From JAXLYE01 sp046351595 (lineage in GTDB: Bacteria; Myxococcota_A; Polyangia; Palsa-1104; JAEUJZ01), in assembly GCA_046351595.1 (NCBI GenBank), contig JAXLYE010000001.1:682001-746000 (forward strand): 64,000 bases of DNA, read 5' to 3'. Below the pieces are notes generated by a model. It was not told the origin of the DNA. It ran no database searches and saw nothing but the letters and a program-made list of their open reading frames with translations. Positions 15,721 to 24,756 of the stretch are shown here, piece after piece (within the stretch, counting starts at the first letter, position 1; the number at the start of each line of letters is the position of its first letter). Made by a program: the position numbers and the translations under genes.

Positions 15721-17946
15721 TTACCCCGTCCCGCTGCGGCGTGCGCTGCTCGATGAAGCGCGGGCGCTGCCCGCCTCCGCCTCCTGTGGACGCCGCCGCA
15801 CCACCAGCAGCGAGGTCGGGCAGCTCTCGATGATCTGCTCGGAGTGCGTGCGCAGCGTGCGCTGCTCCAGGCCCCACTCCGGGCCGACGCCGACGATCAT
15901 CAGGTCGTAGCCCTGCGCCGCCTCGCGCAGCGCCGCCTCCGACGGGGCGACGCCCTCGGCCGCCTTGATCGTGATGCGCAGGTTCTCGCCGGCGCCGCCG
16001 CTCGCCTCGGCGCCGCGGAAGATCTCTTCGATGCGCGCGCGGGCGTTGACCGGTCCGCTCTCGCCGACGCGCACCACGTGCAGCACCGTCAGCGCCGCGC
16101 CGCTCTGGTGCAGCCGCTGCGAAAGGAGCAGCGCCGCCTGATCGTGCGGCGAGCCGAGGTACGGCACCAGCACGCGCTTGATGCCGCCCGGCCCGAGCCC
16201 GCGATCGACCAGCACGCCGACGTCCGCCGGCGCCGCGCTCATCACCTCGCGCACCGTGCCGCCGAGCGCGTTGCGGCTGAGCACCGGCTTGTGCCAGCCG
16301 AGCAGCACCAGATCCGCCCGCTTCACCGTCGCCACATCGACGATGTCGCGGCCCGGGTGCGCCGAGACGAACGACAGCGGCCGCACCGCGAGGCCGAGCT
16401 CCTGCGACCGCACGAGCAGCGGCGCCAGCGCGCTCGGCGCCGACGGCGGGCCCTGCTCCAGGTGGAACGACGGCCGCTCGCTGGCGCGCAGGAGGCGCAG
16501 CGCGTAGAAGCGGCCCGGCCCGTGGCCGCAGAGCGCCCCGGCCAGCGTCACCATGCCCGGCCCCGAGCGCTCGAACGATACGCACATCAGCACCGTGAAC
16601 GCCGGCTGCGGCAGCGGCGTCGGCATCGGCGTCAGCTCGCCGGACAGCGGCGACGGCGGCGCGAGCGGCGGGCGCGGTTCTTCGACCAGGTCCTCGGCCA
16701 GCTCCTTGGCCAGCTCCGTCGGCGGGTACACGAGGCTGAGCAGCGGCGTGGTGATGAACGTCGTCACCAGCGCCATCAGCACCATCATCGTGAACAGCTT
16801 CGGCGAGATCACGCCCAGGTCAAAGCCGATATTGAGCACGACCAGCTCCATCAGGCCGCGCGTATTCATCAGGATCCCGATGGCCCCGGCCTCGCGCCAG
16901 CGCAGCCCGACCGCCCGCGCCGCCAGGAAGCTGCCGCCGAACTTGCCCAGGCACGCGACCACGATGATCAGGCCGCACAGCACCCACGACTCCGGGGTGT
17001 TCAGCAGGCCGATCTGCGTGCGCAGGCCGCTGTAGGCGAAGAACATCGGCAACAGCAGCACCACCACCAGGTCCTCGAGCTTCTCGGCCAGCGTCGGTGC
17101 GAAGCCGCCGTCCTTGGGCATGATCGCGCCGAGCATGAACGCGCCGAACAGCGCGTGGATGCCGATCATCTCGGTCGCCAGCGACGACAGCAGCAGCAGA
17201 ACCAGGGTCACCGCGACCGTGTCCTGCGTCAGCCCCTCGCGCGTCGAGCTGCGCGCGCCCAGCCGCCGCAAGAGCGGCCGCACCACCTTGAGCATGAGGA
17301 CGATGTAGCCGACCGCCAAAAGCGTCGTGCGCACCGCCGCCAGGAGCCCCGTCGTGCGCACGACACCGACGACAAACGCCAGGATGCACCACGCCGTCAC
17401 GTCGTCGACCGCGGCGCAGGTGATGGCCATCGCGCCGACCTTGGAGCGCAAAAGGCGCCGCTCGCTGAGGATGCGCGCCAGCACCGGGAACGCGGTGACG
17501 CTCATGGCCGCGCCCATGAACAGCGTGAAGGCGCTGAAGCGCACGCCCGGATCCGACAGCTTCGGATAAAGGTACAGCGCCAGGAGAGCACCCAGCCCGA
17601 ACGGCGCGATGATGCTGCTGTGGCTGATGGCCACCGACGCGTGCCCGCGCCCGCGCAGCAGCTTGGGGTCGAGCTCCAGCCCGATGAGGAACATGAACAG
17701 CGCCAGGCCGATCTGCGACACCAGCCCGAGCGCAGCGAGCGACGACTTGGGGAAGATGAACGCCGCGGCGCTGGGAAACAGCCAGCCGAGCAGCGACGGA
17801 CCGAGCAGGATGCCGGCGACCACCTCGGCGATGACCATGGGCTGGTCTCCGCGCTTGGCGAGCAGCCCGATGAGGCGTGAGCTTACGACGATCAGCACGG
17901 CCTGCAGGGTGAACAGGGCGATCGGGCTGTGCGAGAGGGCGTCCAA
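15721..17946 (-). CDS. Cation/proton antiporter (CPA2 type) with C-terminal universal-stress-like domains
   Basis: The 741-residue protein has an N-terminal membrane domain of about 410 residues with a dozen hydrophobic helices. It includes GLLAKRGDQPMVIAEVVAGILLGPSLLG, ALFMFLIGLELDPKLL and FGAFMLGAIMP, as in KefB and Sodium/hydrogen exchanger 2-type carriers. From about residue 450 two universal-stress-protein-like modules follow (FTVLMCVSFERSGPGMVTLAG and KRVLVPYLGSPHDQAALLLS ... MIVGVGPEWGL). They could sense nucleotides or redox state. It heads an operon with the HTH-EIIA regulator. An imperfect palindrome lies 20 bases upstream. Confidence 0.88.
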   Translation of the reverse strand: MDALSHSPIALFTLQAVLIVVSSRLIGLLAKRGDQPMVIAEVVAGILLGPSLLGWLFPSAAAFIFPKSSLAALGLVSQIGLALFMFLIGLELDPKLLRGRGHASVAISHSSIIAPFGLGALLALYLYPKLSDPGVRFSAFTLFMGAAMSVTAFPVLARILSERRLLRSKVGAMAITCAAVDDVTAWCILAFVVGVVRTTGLLAAVRTTLLAVGYIVLMLKVVRPLLRRLGARSSTREGLTQDTVAVTLVLLLLSSLATEMIGIHALFGAFMLGAIMPKDGGFAPTLAEKLEDLVVVLLLPMFFAYSGLRTQIGLLNTPESWVLCGLIIVVACLGKFGGSFLAARAVGLRWREAGAIGILMNTRGLMELVVLNIGFDLGVISPKLFTMMVLMALVTTFITTPLLSLVYPPTELAKELAEDLVEEPRPPLAPPSPLSGELTPMPTPLPQPAFTVLMCVSFERSGPGMVTLAGALCGHGPGRFYALRLLRASERPSFHLEQGPPSAPSALAPLLVRSQELGLAVRPLSFVSAHPGRDIVDVATVKRADLVLLGWHKPVLSRNALGGTVREVMSAAPADVGVLVDRGLGPGGIKRVLVPYLGSPHDQAALLLSQRLHQSGAALTVLHVVRVGESGPVNARARIEEIFRGAEASGGAGENLRITIKAAEGVAPSEAALREAAQGYDLMIVGVGPEWGLEQRTLRTHSEQIIESCPTSLLVVRRRPQEAEAGSARASSSSARRSGTG

Positions 17947-17966
17947 GGGTCACCTCCGGGCGCAAA

Positions 17967-17988
17967 GTGTAAAGTTGATACTTAACAC
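17967..17988. promoter_or_regulatory. Operator-like palindrome upstream of the antiporter gene
   Basis: GTGTAAAGT-TGAT-ACTTAACAC is an inverted repeat with eight of nine base pairs matched, 20 bases before the antiporter ATG. Its size and position fit a binding site for the HTH-EIIA regulator encoded downstream, which is inference. Confidence 0.45.
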
Positions 17989-18082
17989 CACGCCGGCTCA
18001 TCGGCAATCAAAGACTGTGGCCTGCGACACGAGCGACCTCGTGCTTTCCCCGATACGTGCTGCGCCTACAGCGGTGCCCTGG

Positions 18083-18176
18083 CTTGAATGAGAAATTGAA
18101 TACTCACAAACCTGATTCCCATATATTTATTCATATAAATATGGAATTTATCTTTGAATTAATTATTCAAATATAG
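18083..18176. promoter_or_regulatory. AT-rich island with inverted repeats
   Basis: In a strongly GC-rich neighbourhood this stretch is mostly A and T. It contains an imperfect palindrome at 18120-18143 (CATATATTTAT and ATATAAATATG) and a perfect one at 18153-18171 (TTTGAAT-TAATT-ATTCAAA). It lies between the end of the SDR gene and the antiporter start. A promoter, a nucleoid-protein site or a terminator are all possible. The rest of the 316-base gap shows only the palindrome at 17967. Confidence 0.5.
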
Positions 18177-18262
18177 GCAAACCGCCAGGAGGCGCCGGCA
18201 TGGCAGGCACCTCCTGGCAGGCGGCTCACAGCGGTAGCGATAGCTCACAGGCAGCGGCAAGC

Positions 18263-19303
18263 TCACGGCGGCAGCGGCAGCTCGTTATTGGCGCGCGCGG
18301 CGCGGTCGCCCAAAAAGGTCAGCAGCGACGGCGTCAGCTCGGTGCTCGCCCACCCCGGCTGCAGCCGGTCGCCCTCGGGGCCCGTCGGTCCCGGCATCAG
18401 CCGGTTGAACAGCGCCAGCCCGCGCGCCACAAGCTCCGGTATGAGCGGCGCGAGCCGCGCCGCCAGGCGGTAGGGCCAGCCGATGACCAGCTCGGCGTCG
18501 CCGCGGCGGCAGGCGGCGAGGATCTGCGCGGCCGCGCTCTCGGCGGGCACCGCGGTCAGCGGCAGCGACGCGCTGAGCGCGAACCAGAAGTACTCCTTGG
18601 CCTGCTTGCCCTTGAACTGCGCGTTCAGGTGCGAGCCGGTCCGCAAGAGCCCCGGGCACACCGTCGTCACCGGGAGGTCGTGCCGGGCCAGCTCGGTGCG
18701 CAGGCCGGTCGAGAGGCCGACCAGCGCGAACTTGCTCGCGCAATAAGGCAAAAGGTGCGGCACCGGCAGCTTGCCGCCGATCGAGGCGATGTTGACGATG
18801 CGCGCGCCCGGCTGCTTCTTGAGGTGCGGCAGCGCCGCCATCGTCGCGTACAGCGGCCCGAAGAAGTGGACGCCCAGCGCCTGCTCGAAGTCGCGCAGGT
18901 TCATGTGCTCGAGCGGGCCGGTCTGGATGATGCCGGCGTTGTTGATCAGCACGTCGAGCTGGCCGAAGTGCGAAGCGGCCCGCGCCACCGCCTGCTCGAT
19001 CGCGGCGCGGTCCGAGACGTCGCCGGGCAGGGTCAGCACGCTGCCGCCGCGCGCGCGCAGATCCGCGGCCGCGCGCGCAAGCTCGGCCTCGTCGCGGGCC
19101 AGCAGCGCCACGTGCGCGCCCTCGGCCACGAGCTGCCGCGCCAGCACCAGGCCGAGACCGCGCGAGCCGCCGGTCAGAAAGACCACACGATCCTTGAACG
19201 AGTACGCGGCGCTGCGGCTGCGTCGCCGCCACGCGCCGTACGCCCGGAAAAGGAGCCCGCCCGCCTCAACCGCCGCCTGCCCCACGCTCTTCCACCTCAT
19301 CAC
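18263..19303 (-). CDS. Short-chain dehydrogenase/reductase
   Basis: The 346-residue protein carries the classical SDR motifs: TGGSRGLG for NAD(P) binding (near 44-51), NNAG (near 119-122), the catalytic serine in NIASIGG and Y-C-A-S-K. An N-terminal arginine-rich segment and a C-terminal extension of about 70 residues beyond the Rossmann domain, with a hydrophobic LIPELVARGLALF stretch, suggest membrane association as in lipid-directed SDRs. An AGGAGG ribosome-binding site precedes the ATG. The substrate cannot be inferred. Confidence 0.88.
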   Translation of the reverse strand: MMRWKSVGQAAVEAGGLLFRAYGAWRRRSRSAAYSFKDRVVFLTGGSRGLGLVLARQLVAEGAHVALLARDEAELARAAADLRARGGSVLTLPGDVSDRAAIEQAVARAASHFGQLDVLINNAGIIQTGPLEHMNLRDFEQALGVHFFGPLYATMAALPHLKKQPGARIVNIASIGGKLPVPHLLPYCASKFALVGLSTGLRTELARHDLPVTTVCPGLLRTGSHLNAQFKGKQAKEYFWFALSASLPLTAVPAESAAAQILAACRRGDAELVIGWPYRLAARLAPLIPELVARGLALFNRLMPGPTGPEGDRLQPGWASTELTPSLLTFLGDRAARANNELPLPP

Positions 19304-19394
19304 GTACCTCCTTGGGTCTGCCCCGGCAGGCCGCCGGGCGCCGCGCTTGCCTGCTTTATGATGCTTTGGCCCTCTGGGAATACGCCGGGCGGCT

Positions 19395-19480
19395 TCAGCT
19401 CAGCCTTATAAGGCAATCCGCGCCCAGGGAATCCCTTAATAAATCGCATATCATTTATTATATCATTCATATTGCAGTAA
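19395..19480. promoter_or_regulatory. AT-rich island between the SDR and polB genes
   Basis: A second low-GC stretch (ccttataagg, then aataaatcgcatatcattta and onward) sits in the 380-base divergent gap 19304-19683. It includes the palindrome CCTTATAAGG at the start. It is the probable promoter region for the leftward SDR gene and perhaps the rightward polymerase gene. No consensus pair could be fixed and I see no gene here. Confidence 0.4.
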
Positions 19481-19683
19481 GCACCGCGCGCCGCGGCTGA
19501 GCGGCTCGCCGACGCCGTCGCCGTCACCGGCCTGGCGCCCGCGCGGCGGCCCCGGGACCCGGTCCGCAGCGACGGCCGGGGCGCGCTCGCACATTTTCTC
19601 GAGTCCGCTTACGCGGTACGATACCCAGAGGTGGGCCGTGCCTGCGCCGAGCGCGCGGGCCGGGGGGCTCGCCGCTTCGGGGG

Positions 19684-22071
19684 ATGAGCCGCCAGGGGTT
19701 CTTGATACAGGGCAGCTTCCGGCTGGTCGCGGGCCAGCCGGTCCTGCACCTGTATGGCCGCCTCGCCGACGGCTCGACCTTTCTTGTGCGCGAGTCGCGC
19801 GAGCGGCCCTACTTCTTCGTCCGCACCGCCGACGCCGAGCGGGCCGCCGCGCTGGCCGGCGGGGCGCTGGCGCTCTTGCCGACGGCGCGCCGCACCCTGG
19901 CCGGCGAGCCGGTGAGCCGGGTGACGCTGCCGACGCCGTCGCTGGCCGCGGTGCTCAGCGGCCGCCTCATCGCGGCCGGCGTGCCGACGTACGAGGCCGA
20001 CCTGAACCTCATCGCGCGCTACCTGATCGACCGCGGGCTGCGCGGCTCCGTCGAGATCCACGGTCCGGCGCGGGCCGCCCGCTCGCCCGACGAGCGCGTC
20101 GACGTCGTCTTCGACGACCCCGAGGTCACGCCGGGGACGCTTGTGCCGGAGCTCAAGGCCGTGGCGCTGCGCGTGCGCCCGGGGCCCGACGGCGGTGTGC
20201 AGCAGGTGGCGCTGGCCTGGCGCGGCGGGCAGGTCGTGCTGCGGCGCGGGCCCGGCGCAGGTCCCGGTCCGGGGACCGCCGCGGGCGCGAGCCCCGACAC
20301 GCAGGACTTCCCGAGCGAGCGGGCGCTCCTGCTCGGGCTGGTGCACCGGCTGCTCGAGCTCGACCCCGACGTGCTCGTCGGCTGGGACGTGGTGCTCGGG
20401 GATCTGGCGCTGCTCAAGGCCGCGGCGCGGCGCCTGCGGGTGTCGCTGGTGCTCGGCCGCGGGCCCGGGGATCTGCAGGTCCACGGCGGCCACGCCGGCG
20501 CCGCCAGCACCGGGCGCAGCGGACCGGCGCGCGCGGTGCTGAGCGGCCGCGTGGTGCTCGACCTGCCGCAGCTGTTGCGCAGCGCCGGCTCGCCGCTGGC
20601 CGACGAGTCGCTCGAGGCGCTCTGCGGCCGCGCCGAGGTCAGCGCCGAGACCAGCCCCGACGAGCCGCTGCGCACCGAGGCGCGCGTGGCGTACGACCTG
20701 CTCGACCAGCAGGGCCTCTTGGCGCTGCAGGTGCAGCGCAGCCGGCTGTCGGGCCTGCCGCTCGATCGCGGCCACGCCTCGGTCGCCGCGTTTGACCTTT
20801 TATACCTGATGGAGCTTGGGCGGCGCGGCGTCGTCGCCCCGACCTTCGAGCACCCCGAGGCCGGCGAGCCGGTGATCGGCGGCCACATCGTGCCGCCGGT
20901 GGTCGGCCTGCACCGCGGCGTGCTGGTGTTCGACTTCAAGAGCCTGTACCCGAGCCTCATCCGCACGTTCCAGATCGACCCGCTCGGCCTGCTGCCCACG
21001 GTCCCTGCGGCGGGCGAGACCGAGGCCGGCGTCCTTGTCGCCCCGAGCGGCGCGCGCTTCCGCCGGCAGCTCGGCGTGCTGACGGTGGTGCTCGATCAGC
21101 TGTTCCCGCTGCGGGCGGCGGCCAAGGCTGCGGGCGAGCAGGCGCGCAGCCAGGCCATCAAGCTGCTCATGAACTCGCTGTACGGGGTGCTCGGCTCGCC
21201 GGCCTGCCGCTTCCACCGGCCCGAGCTGGCCAACGCCGTCACCTCGTTCGGGCGGGCGCTGCTGCGCTGGTGCGAGGAGCGCATGCAGGGCTACGGCCAC
21301 CGCGTGCTCTACGGCGACACCGACAGCCTGTTTGTGCTCGCCGGGCCGGGCGTCGACCCGGACGACGCCGCCGGCCTGCGCCGCCTCGGGCAGGAGCTGT
21401 CGCGGCGGATCACCGCGGACCTTGCGGCCTACGTGCAGGCGACGTGGCAGGTCGAGAGCCGCCTCGACCTGCAGCTGCAGACCGTGTACCTGCGCCTGCT
21501 GCTGACCCGCCTGCGCAGCGGCAAGGGCGACGCCGGGGCGGCCAAGCGCTACGCCGGCCTCGTCGAGGATCCGACGAGCCCCGGGCAGCGCCGCGTGGTG
21601 CTGGTCGGGCTCGAGGCGGTGCGGCGCGACTCGACGGACCTGGCGCGCGAGACGCAGCGGGCGCTGTTCGAGCGGCTGTTCAGCGACCGCCCGGCGGCCG
21701 AGCGCGCGAGCGACGTGGCCGACTACCTGCAGCGGGTGGTGGCGCGGCTGCGACGGGGCGACCTCGACGACAAGCTCGTCTACCGCCGCGCCCTGCGCCG
21801 CGGCCTCGACGACTACAGCGACCGCGCCGCGCCGCCGCACGTCGCCGTCGCGCGCGCCCAGCAGGCCGCCGGCCTCGCCCCGGGCCCGATCGTGCGCTAC
21901 GTCATCACCCGCGCCGGCCCCGAGCCGGCCGCCGGCCGCAAGAGCCCCCTCGACTACGACCACTACGTCGAGAAGCAGCTGCGGGTGGTGGCGCAGCCGG
22001 TGCTGGCCGAGCTCGGCCTGGACTTCGACCGCGCCGTGGGCCGCGACCGCCAGCTCAAGCTGTTCCCATAA
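19684..22071 (+). CDS. polB: DNA polymerase II (family B)
   Basis: This 795-residue family-B polymerase is close in length and order to E. coli Pol II, a repair and translesion enzyme. Polymerase motif A is FDFKSLYPSLIRTF (near 416), motif B KLLMNSLYGVLG (near 493) and motif C YGDTDSLF (near 543). The end SPLDYDHYVEKQLRVVAQPVL also matches Pol II. In the 3'-5' exonuclease domain the carboxylates can be aligned: D-P-E near 145-147, the aspartate of GWDVVLGD near 241, and Y-D-L-L-D near 337-341. The surrounding residues are unusual. A hairpin follows the stop codon. Confidence 0.93.
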   Translation: MSRQGFLIQGSFRLVAGQPVLHLYGRLADGSTFLVRESRERPYFFVRTADAERAAALAGGALALLPTARRTLAGEPVSRVTLPTPSLAAVLSGRLIAAGVPTYEADLNLIARYLIDRGLRGSVEIHGPARAARSPDERVDVVFDDPEVTPGTLVPELKAVALRVRPGPDGGVQQVALAWRGGQVVLRRGPGAGPGPGTAAGASPDTQDFPSERALLLGLVHRLLELDPDVLVGWDVVLGDLALLKAAARRLRVSLVLGRGPGDLQVHGGHAGAASTGRSGPARAVLSGRVVLDLPQLLRSAGSPLADESLEALCGRAEVSAETSPDEPLRTEARVAYDLLDQQGLLALQVQRSRLSGLPLDRGHASVAAFDLLYLMELGRRGVVAPTFEHPEAGEPVIGGHIVPPVVGLHRGVLVFDFKSLYPSLIRTFQIDPLGLLPTVPAAGETEAGVLVAPSGARFRRQLGVLTVVLDQLFPLRAAAKAAGEQARSQAIKLLMNSLYGVLGSPACRFHRPELANAVTSFGRALLRWCEERMQGYGHRVLYGDTDSLFVLAGPGVDPDDAAGLRRLGQELSRRITADLAAYVQATWQVESRLDLQLQTVYLRLLLTRLRSGKGDAGAAKRYAGLVEDPTSPGQRRVVLVGLEAVRRDSTDLARETQRALFERLFSDRPAAERASDVADYLQRVVARLRRGDLDDKLVYRRALRRGLDDYSDRAAPPHVAVARAQQAAGLAPGPIVRYVITRAGPEPAAGRKSPLDYDHYVEKQLRVVAQPVLAELGLDFDRAVGRDRQLKLFP

Positions 22072-22074
22072 CCG

Positions 22075-22103
22075 TGCGACGCAACCCCCGAAATTCCGTC
22101 GCA
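22075..22103 (+). terminator. Hairpin after polB, followed by AT-rich sequence
   Basis: TGCGACG and CGTCGCA form a seven-base stem three bases after the stop codon. About 55 bases of AT-rich sequence with several T-runs follow (up to about 22160), consistent with intrinsic termination. Confidence 0.5.
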
Positions 22104-22271
22104 GAAGTCATAGTTCTTAAATTTCTTAGTATTTTAAATCACTTTTGTTTTTAATTCTGTTGCAGGCCCAGGTGCCCGATTGGACGGGCTCCCCCGTGCG
22201 CCGCTCGCCCGAGGGAGAGGGAAGGCCCTCCCGGCGGAACCGAACCGGGGCCCGCGCTCTGCTGAACACCC

Positions 22272-22883
22272 ATGCCGATGCCGCGAACCAAGTCCCGAAC
22301 CTGTGCCGTGGTGCTCGTCCTGTGTAGCGTGCTCGCGTCGCTGCAGCCCACGCTCGCCGTCGCTGGCTCCGCGGGTGAGCTGTGCCAGGCGGACCGCGAC
22401 TGCCGCAAGCGCGCCGACGCCGCGGCCAAGCTGTACAACGATCGCAAGTTCGCCGAGGCGCTCGACGAGTACCAGGCCGCCTACGAGCTCAGGCAGGATC
22501 CGTTCCTGCTGCTGAACATCGGGCGCTGCCTGTTCCGCCTCGGGCGGCCGCGCTCGGCGCTGACCAAGTACGAGCTCCTGCAGAAGAACACGCCGGACCT
22601 CGACCCGGCGACGGCGCGCTCGCTCGAGAAGTACATGGCCGAGGCCAAGGCCGCCCTCGACGAGGAGGAGAAGGCCTCGCCGAAGCCGCCGACGCCCGAG
22701 CCGGTGGCGCCGCTGCCGGTCGCGCCGCCGCCGCCGCCGCCGCCCGAGAAGAAGCCGGTCTACAAGCAGTGGTGGTTCTGGACCGCGATCGGCGGTGCCG
22801 CGGTGGCCGTCGGGCTCGGCGTCGGGCTCGGGCTCGGCCTGCGGCCCAAGGCCGACCCGTACTCTGACTTCGTGTGGAGGTAA
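22272..22883 (+). CDS. Secreted TPR-like protein with proline-rich linker and C-terminal membrane anchor
   Basis: The 203-residue product has a signal peptide (VVLVLCSVLASLQPTLAVAGS) and a TPR-like helical region, residues 40-120 (AAKLYNDRKFAEALDEYQAAYEL, LLNIGRCLFRLGRPRSALTKYELL). A proline-rich linker (near 140-160) and a glycine-rich transmembrane helix after KQWWFWTAIGG follow. This arrangement is frequent in myxobacterial periplasmic proteins, often near protein kinases. The start could also be the second methionine two codons in. The role is unknown; the next gene follows within six bases. Confidence 0.7.
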   Translation: MPMPRTKSRTCAVVLVLCSVLASLQPTLAVAGSAGELCQADRDCRKRADAAAKLYNDRKFAEALDEYQAAYELRQDPFLLLNIGRCLFRLGRPRSALTKYELLQKNTPDLDPATARSLEKYMAEAKAALDEEEKASPKPPTPEPVAPLPVAPPPPPPPEKKPVYKQWWFWTAIGGAAVAVGLGVGLGLGLRPKADPYSDFVWR

Positions 22884-22888
22884 CTCGG

Positions 22889-24232
22889 ATGGCCACCTCG
22901 CGCAGCCTCTTCGGGCTGGCCCTGCGGGCCGCGGCGTCGGCGCTCGCCCTGGCCGCGGCCGCAAGCTGCGGGCCCCTGCACCCCTGCGACGGCGTAAGCG
23001 GCAGCTGCCTGTCCCTGCGCGTCGACGGCACCGGCCCGTTCGACACGATCCAGGGCGCGCTCGTCGGCGCCAGCGGCGACCTGCGGGCCGGCGCGCTGAC
23101 GATGGTGCCGACGGCGCTGCCGTTCACCATCCGCATGATCCCGCCGGCCGGCGTCTCCTCGAGCCAGGTGAAGTCGATCCGCGTCGAGGGCGTGCGCAAC
23201 GCCGTGATCTCGGCCTCCGGCACGACGAGCGCCGGCTTCTCGTGGCCGGACGGCGCCCACATCGAGGCGACGATCCAGCTCGGCGCCGTCGAGCCGCCGC
23301 CCCCGGGACCGCTGATCGTGTGGCGGCAGGAGGCCACGCCGTCCGGGGCCAACTCGCCGCTTTACGACGTGTGGGCGAAGTCGATGGGCTCGGGCGGGGA
23401 CTTCGTCGTCGCGGTCGGCGCCGACGGCGTGACCCTGACCAAGAGCGGCACCAGCTGGACCAGCGAGCTGTCCAACACCAACTCGCTGCTCGGCGGCGTC
23501 TACGGCGAGTCGAGCGGCGCCGTCTTCGCGGTCGGCCAGATGCCCACCCCGGGCGTCTACAAGCGCGACGCGGTGATGCCGACCTGGAGCAAGGAGACGG
23601 GCCCGACGCCCGGCGGCAAGGGCTTCTGGAGCGTCACCGCCGGCACCGCGACCGGCGAGCTGTGGGCCGGCGACGACGACGGCAAGGTCTGGCACCGCAC
23701 GCTCAACATGGGCATGCCGATGTGGACCTCGGAGCAGGTGCTGCCCGTCGGCATCGGCGTCTACGGCCTGGCGCAGGCCGGCGGCGCCATCTTCGCCGTC
23801 GGCGACAGCGCGTACGTCGCCTACCGCAAGGACTCGGGCGCGACCACGATGTGGGCGCAGAGCCGCGTCACCAACGGGCTGACCAGCAACGACTGGCTGC
23901 AGGGCCTGTGGGCCTTCGACGCCAGCACCGCGGTCGCCGTCGGCACCAGCGGCTCGCTGGTGCGCTTCCAGGGAGGCACCTGGTCGCAGAACGCGATCAA
24001 GATCGACACCAACAACACCGAGCTGTTCGGCGTCTGGGGCGTGACCCCGTCCAAGGTCTGGGTCGTCGGCCGCAGCGGCCTGATCCTGCGCGTCGACAAC
24101 AACACCGTCTACAAGCTGTACAGCAAGCCGGGCATCGACCTGTTCTCCCTCTTCGGGCTCAGCGAAACCAACCTCTACGCCGTCGGCGGCACCGCCAGCG
24201 CGCCGAGCTTCCTGCTGCACGGCACGCTCTGA
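22889..24232 (+). CDS. Lipoprotein with propeller-like repeats
   Basis: The start at 22889 is preceded by GGAGG; a GTG 15 bases upstream overlaps the previous gene and is less likely. The signal peptide ends in AAAASC, a lipobox. The 447-residue product then has repeated modules of the form W-x-V-x-G-x-x-G-x-x-L/V (VVAVGADGVTLTKSG, FAVGQMPTPG, LWAGDDDGKVWHRTL, FAVGDSAYVAYRK, TAVAVGTSGSLVRFQGGTW, VWVVGRSGLILRVDNNTV, LYAVGGTASA). These look like blades of a beta-propeller. It is a predicted surface or periplasmic protein of unknown function, probably co-transcribed with the TPR protein. Confidence 0.65.
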   Translation: MATSRSLFGLALRAAASALALAAAASCGPLHPCDGVSGSCLSLRVDGTGPFDTIQGALVGASGDLRAGALTMVPTALPFTIRMIPPAGVSSSQVKSIRVEGVRNAVISASGTTSAGFSWPDGAHIEATIQLGAVEPPPPGPLIVWRQEATPSGANSPLYDVWAKSMGSGGDFVVAVGADGVTLTKSGTSWTSELSNTNSLLGGVYGESSGAVFAVGQMPTPGVYKRDAVMPTWSKETGPTPGGKGFWSVTAGTATGELWAGDDDGKVWHRTLNMGMPMWTSEQVLPVGIGVYGLAQAGGAIFAVGDSAYVAYRKDSGATTMWAQSRVTNGLTSNDWLQGLWAFDASTAVAVGTSGSLVRFQGGTWSQNAIKIDTNNTELFGVWGVTPSKVWVVGRSGLILRVDNNTVYKLYSKPGIDLFSLFGLSETNLYAVGGTASAPSFLLHGTL

Positions 24233-24360
24233 CGCAGCGGCCCCGCGCGCCCGCGTCCCCCTCGCCGCCAATCGACCCGCCCGTCGCGCAGCCGCTTTGC
24301 GCTTCGCCTCTCCCTCGGAGAGGCACCATACTGACCCTCAAGAGCCACACGAGGTCACCC

Positions 24361-24744
24361 ATGAGCGCAGGGGACAGAACGTTCGAGATGGAGGGGCTGC
24401 GCGTCGAGGTCCTCTACCAGGGGGACAGCGCGCGCATCGTCTGGCACGGCGTGAGCGAGACCCAGGACCCCGAGCTGGGCATCGGCCTGTTCCTCAAGGA
24501 GCTGCTGCCGAGCCTTGCCGGCACGAAGGTCGTCGTCGACTTCCGCGACCTCGACTACATGAACTCGGCGACGACACTGACCGTGCTGCAGCTCATCCGC
24601 GAGCTGAGCGCGCGCGAGCTCGAGACCGAGCTGCGCTACAGCACCGCGGCCGAGTGGCAGCGCATCGCCTTCCGCAGCCTCAAGACGGTCACGCAGACGC
24701 TGCCGCAGGTCCACATCATCGGCGACGAGCCGGCGGCGCCTTAG
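24361..24744 (+). CDS. STAS-like (anti-anti-sigma type) protein
   Basis: The 127-residue cytoplasmic protein has a beta-strand that fits the STAS core (TKVVVDFRDLDYMNSATTLTVLQLI, near 60-83). It includes the N-S-A position where anti-sigma-factor antagonists carry the phosphorylated serine. The preceding strand is SARIVWHGVSETQDP. The nearest groups are SpoIIAA-like and SiaC-like regulators of partner-switching modules. No kinase or phosphatase partner gene lies beside it. The start is the ATG at 24361. Confidence 0.6.
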   Translation: MSAGDRTFEMEGLRVEVLYQGDSARIVWHGVSETQDPELGIGLFLKELLPSLAGTKVVVDFRDLDYMNSATTLTVLQLIRELSARELETELRYSTAAEWQRIAFRSLKTVTQTLPQVHIIGDEPAAP

Positions 24745-24756
24745 CCGGGGCCGCGC

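Noticed and set aside
19300..19527. Leftward small gene of 75 codons in the SDR/polB gap
   Set aside because: It covers the AT-rich promoter island, lacks a ribosome-binding site and has no recognisable features; a chance frame is more likely.
20095..20710. DNA polymerase II with an inactive proofreading exonuclease
   Set aside because: Exonuclease motifs look unusual (VFDDPEV, GWDVVLGD), but D-P-E, the second aspartate and Y-x-x-x-D can all be aligned with the catalytic carboxylates. Loss of activity is not supported.
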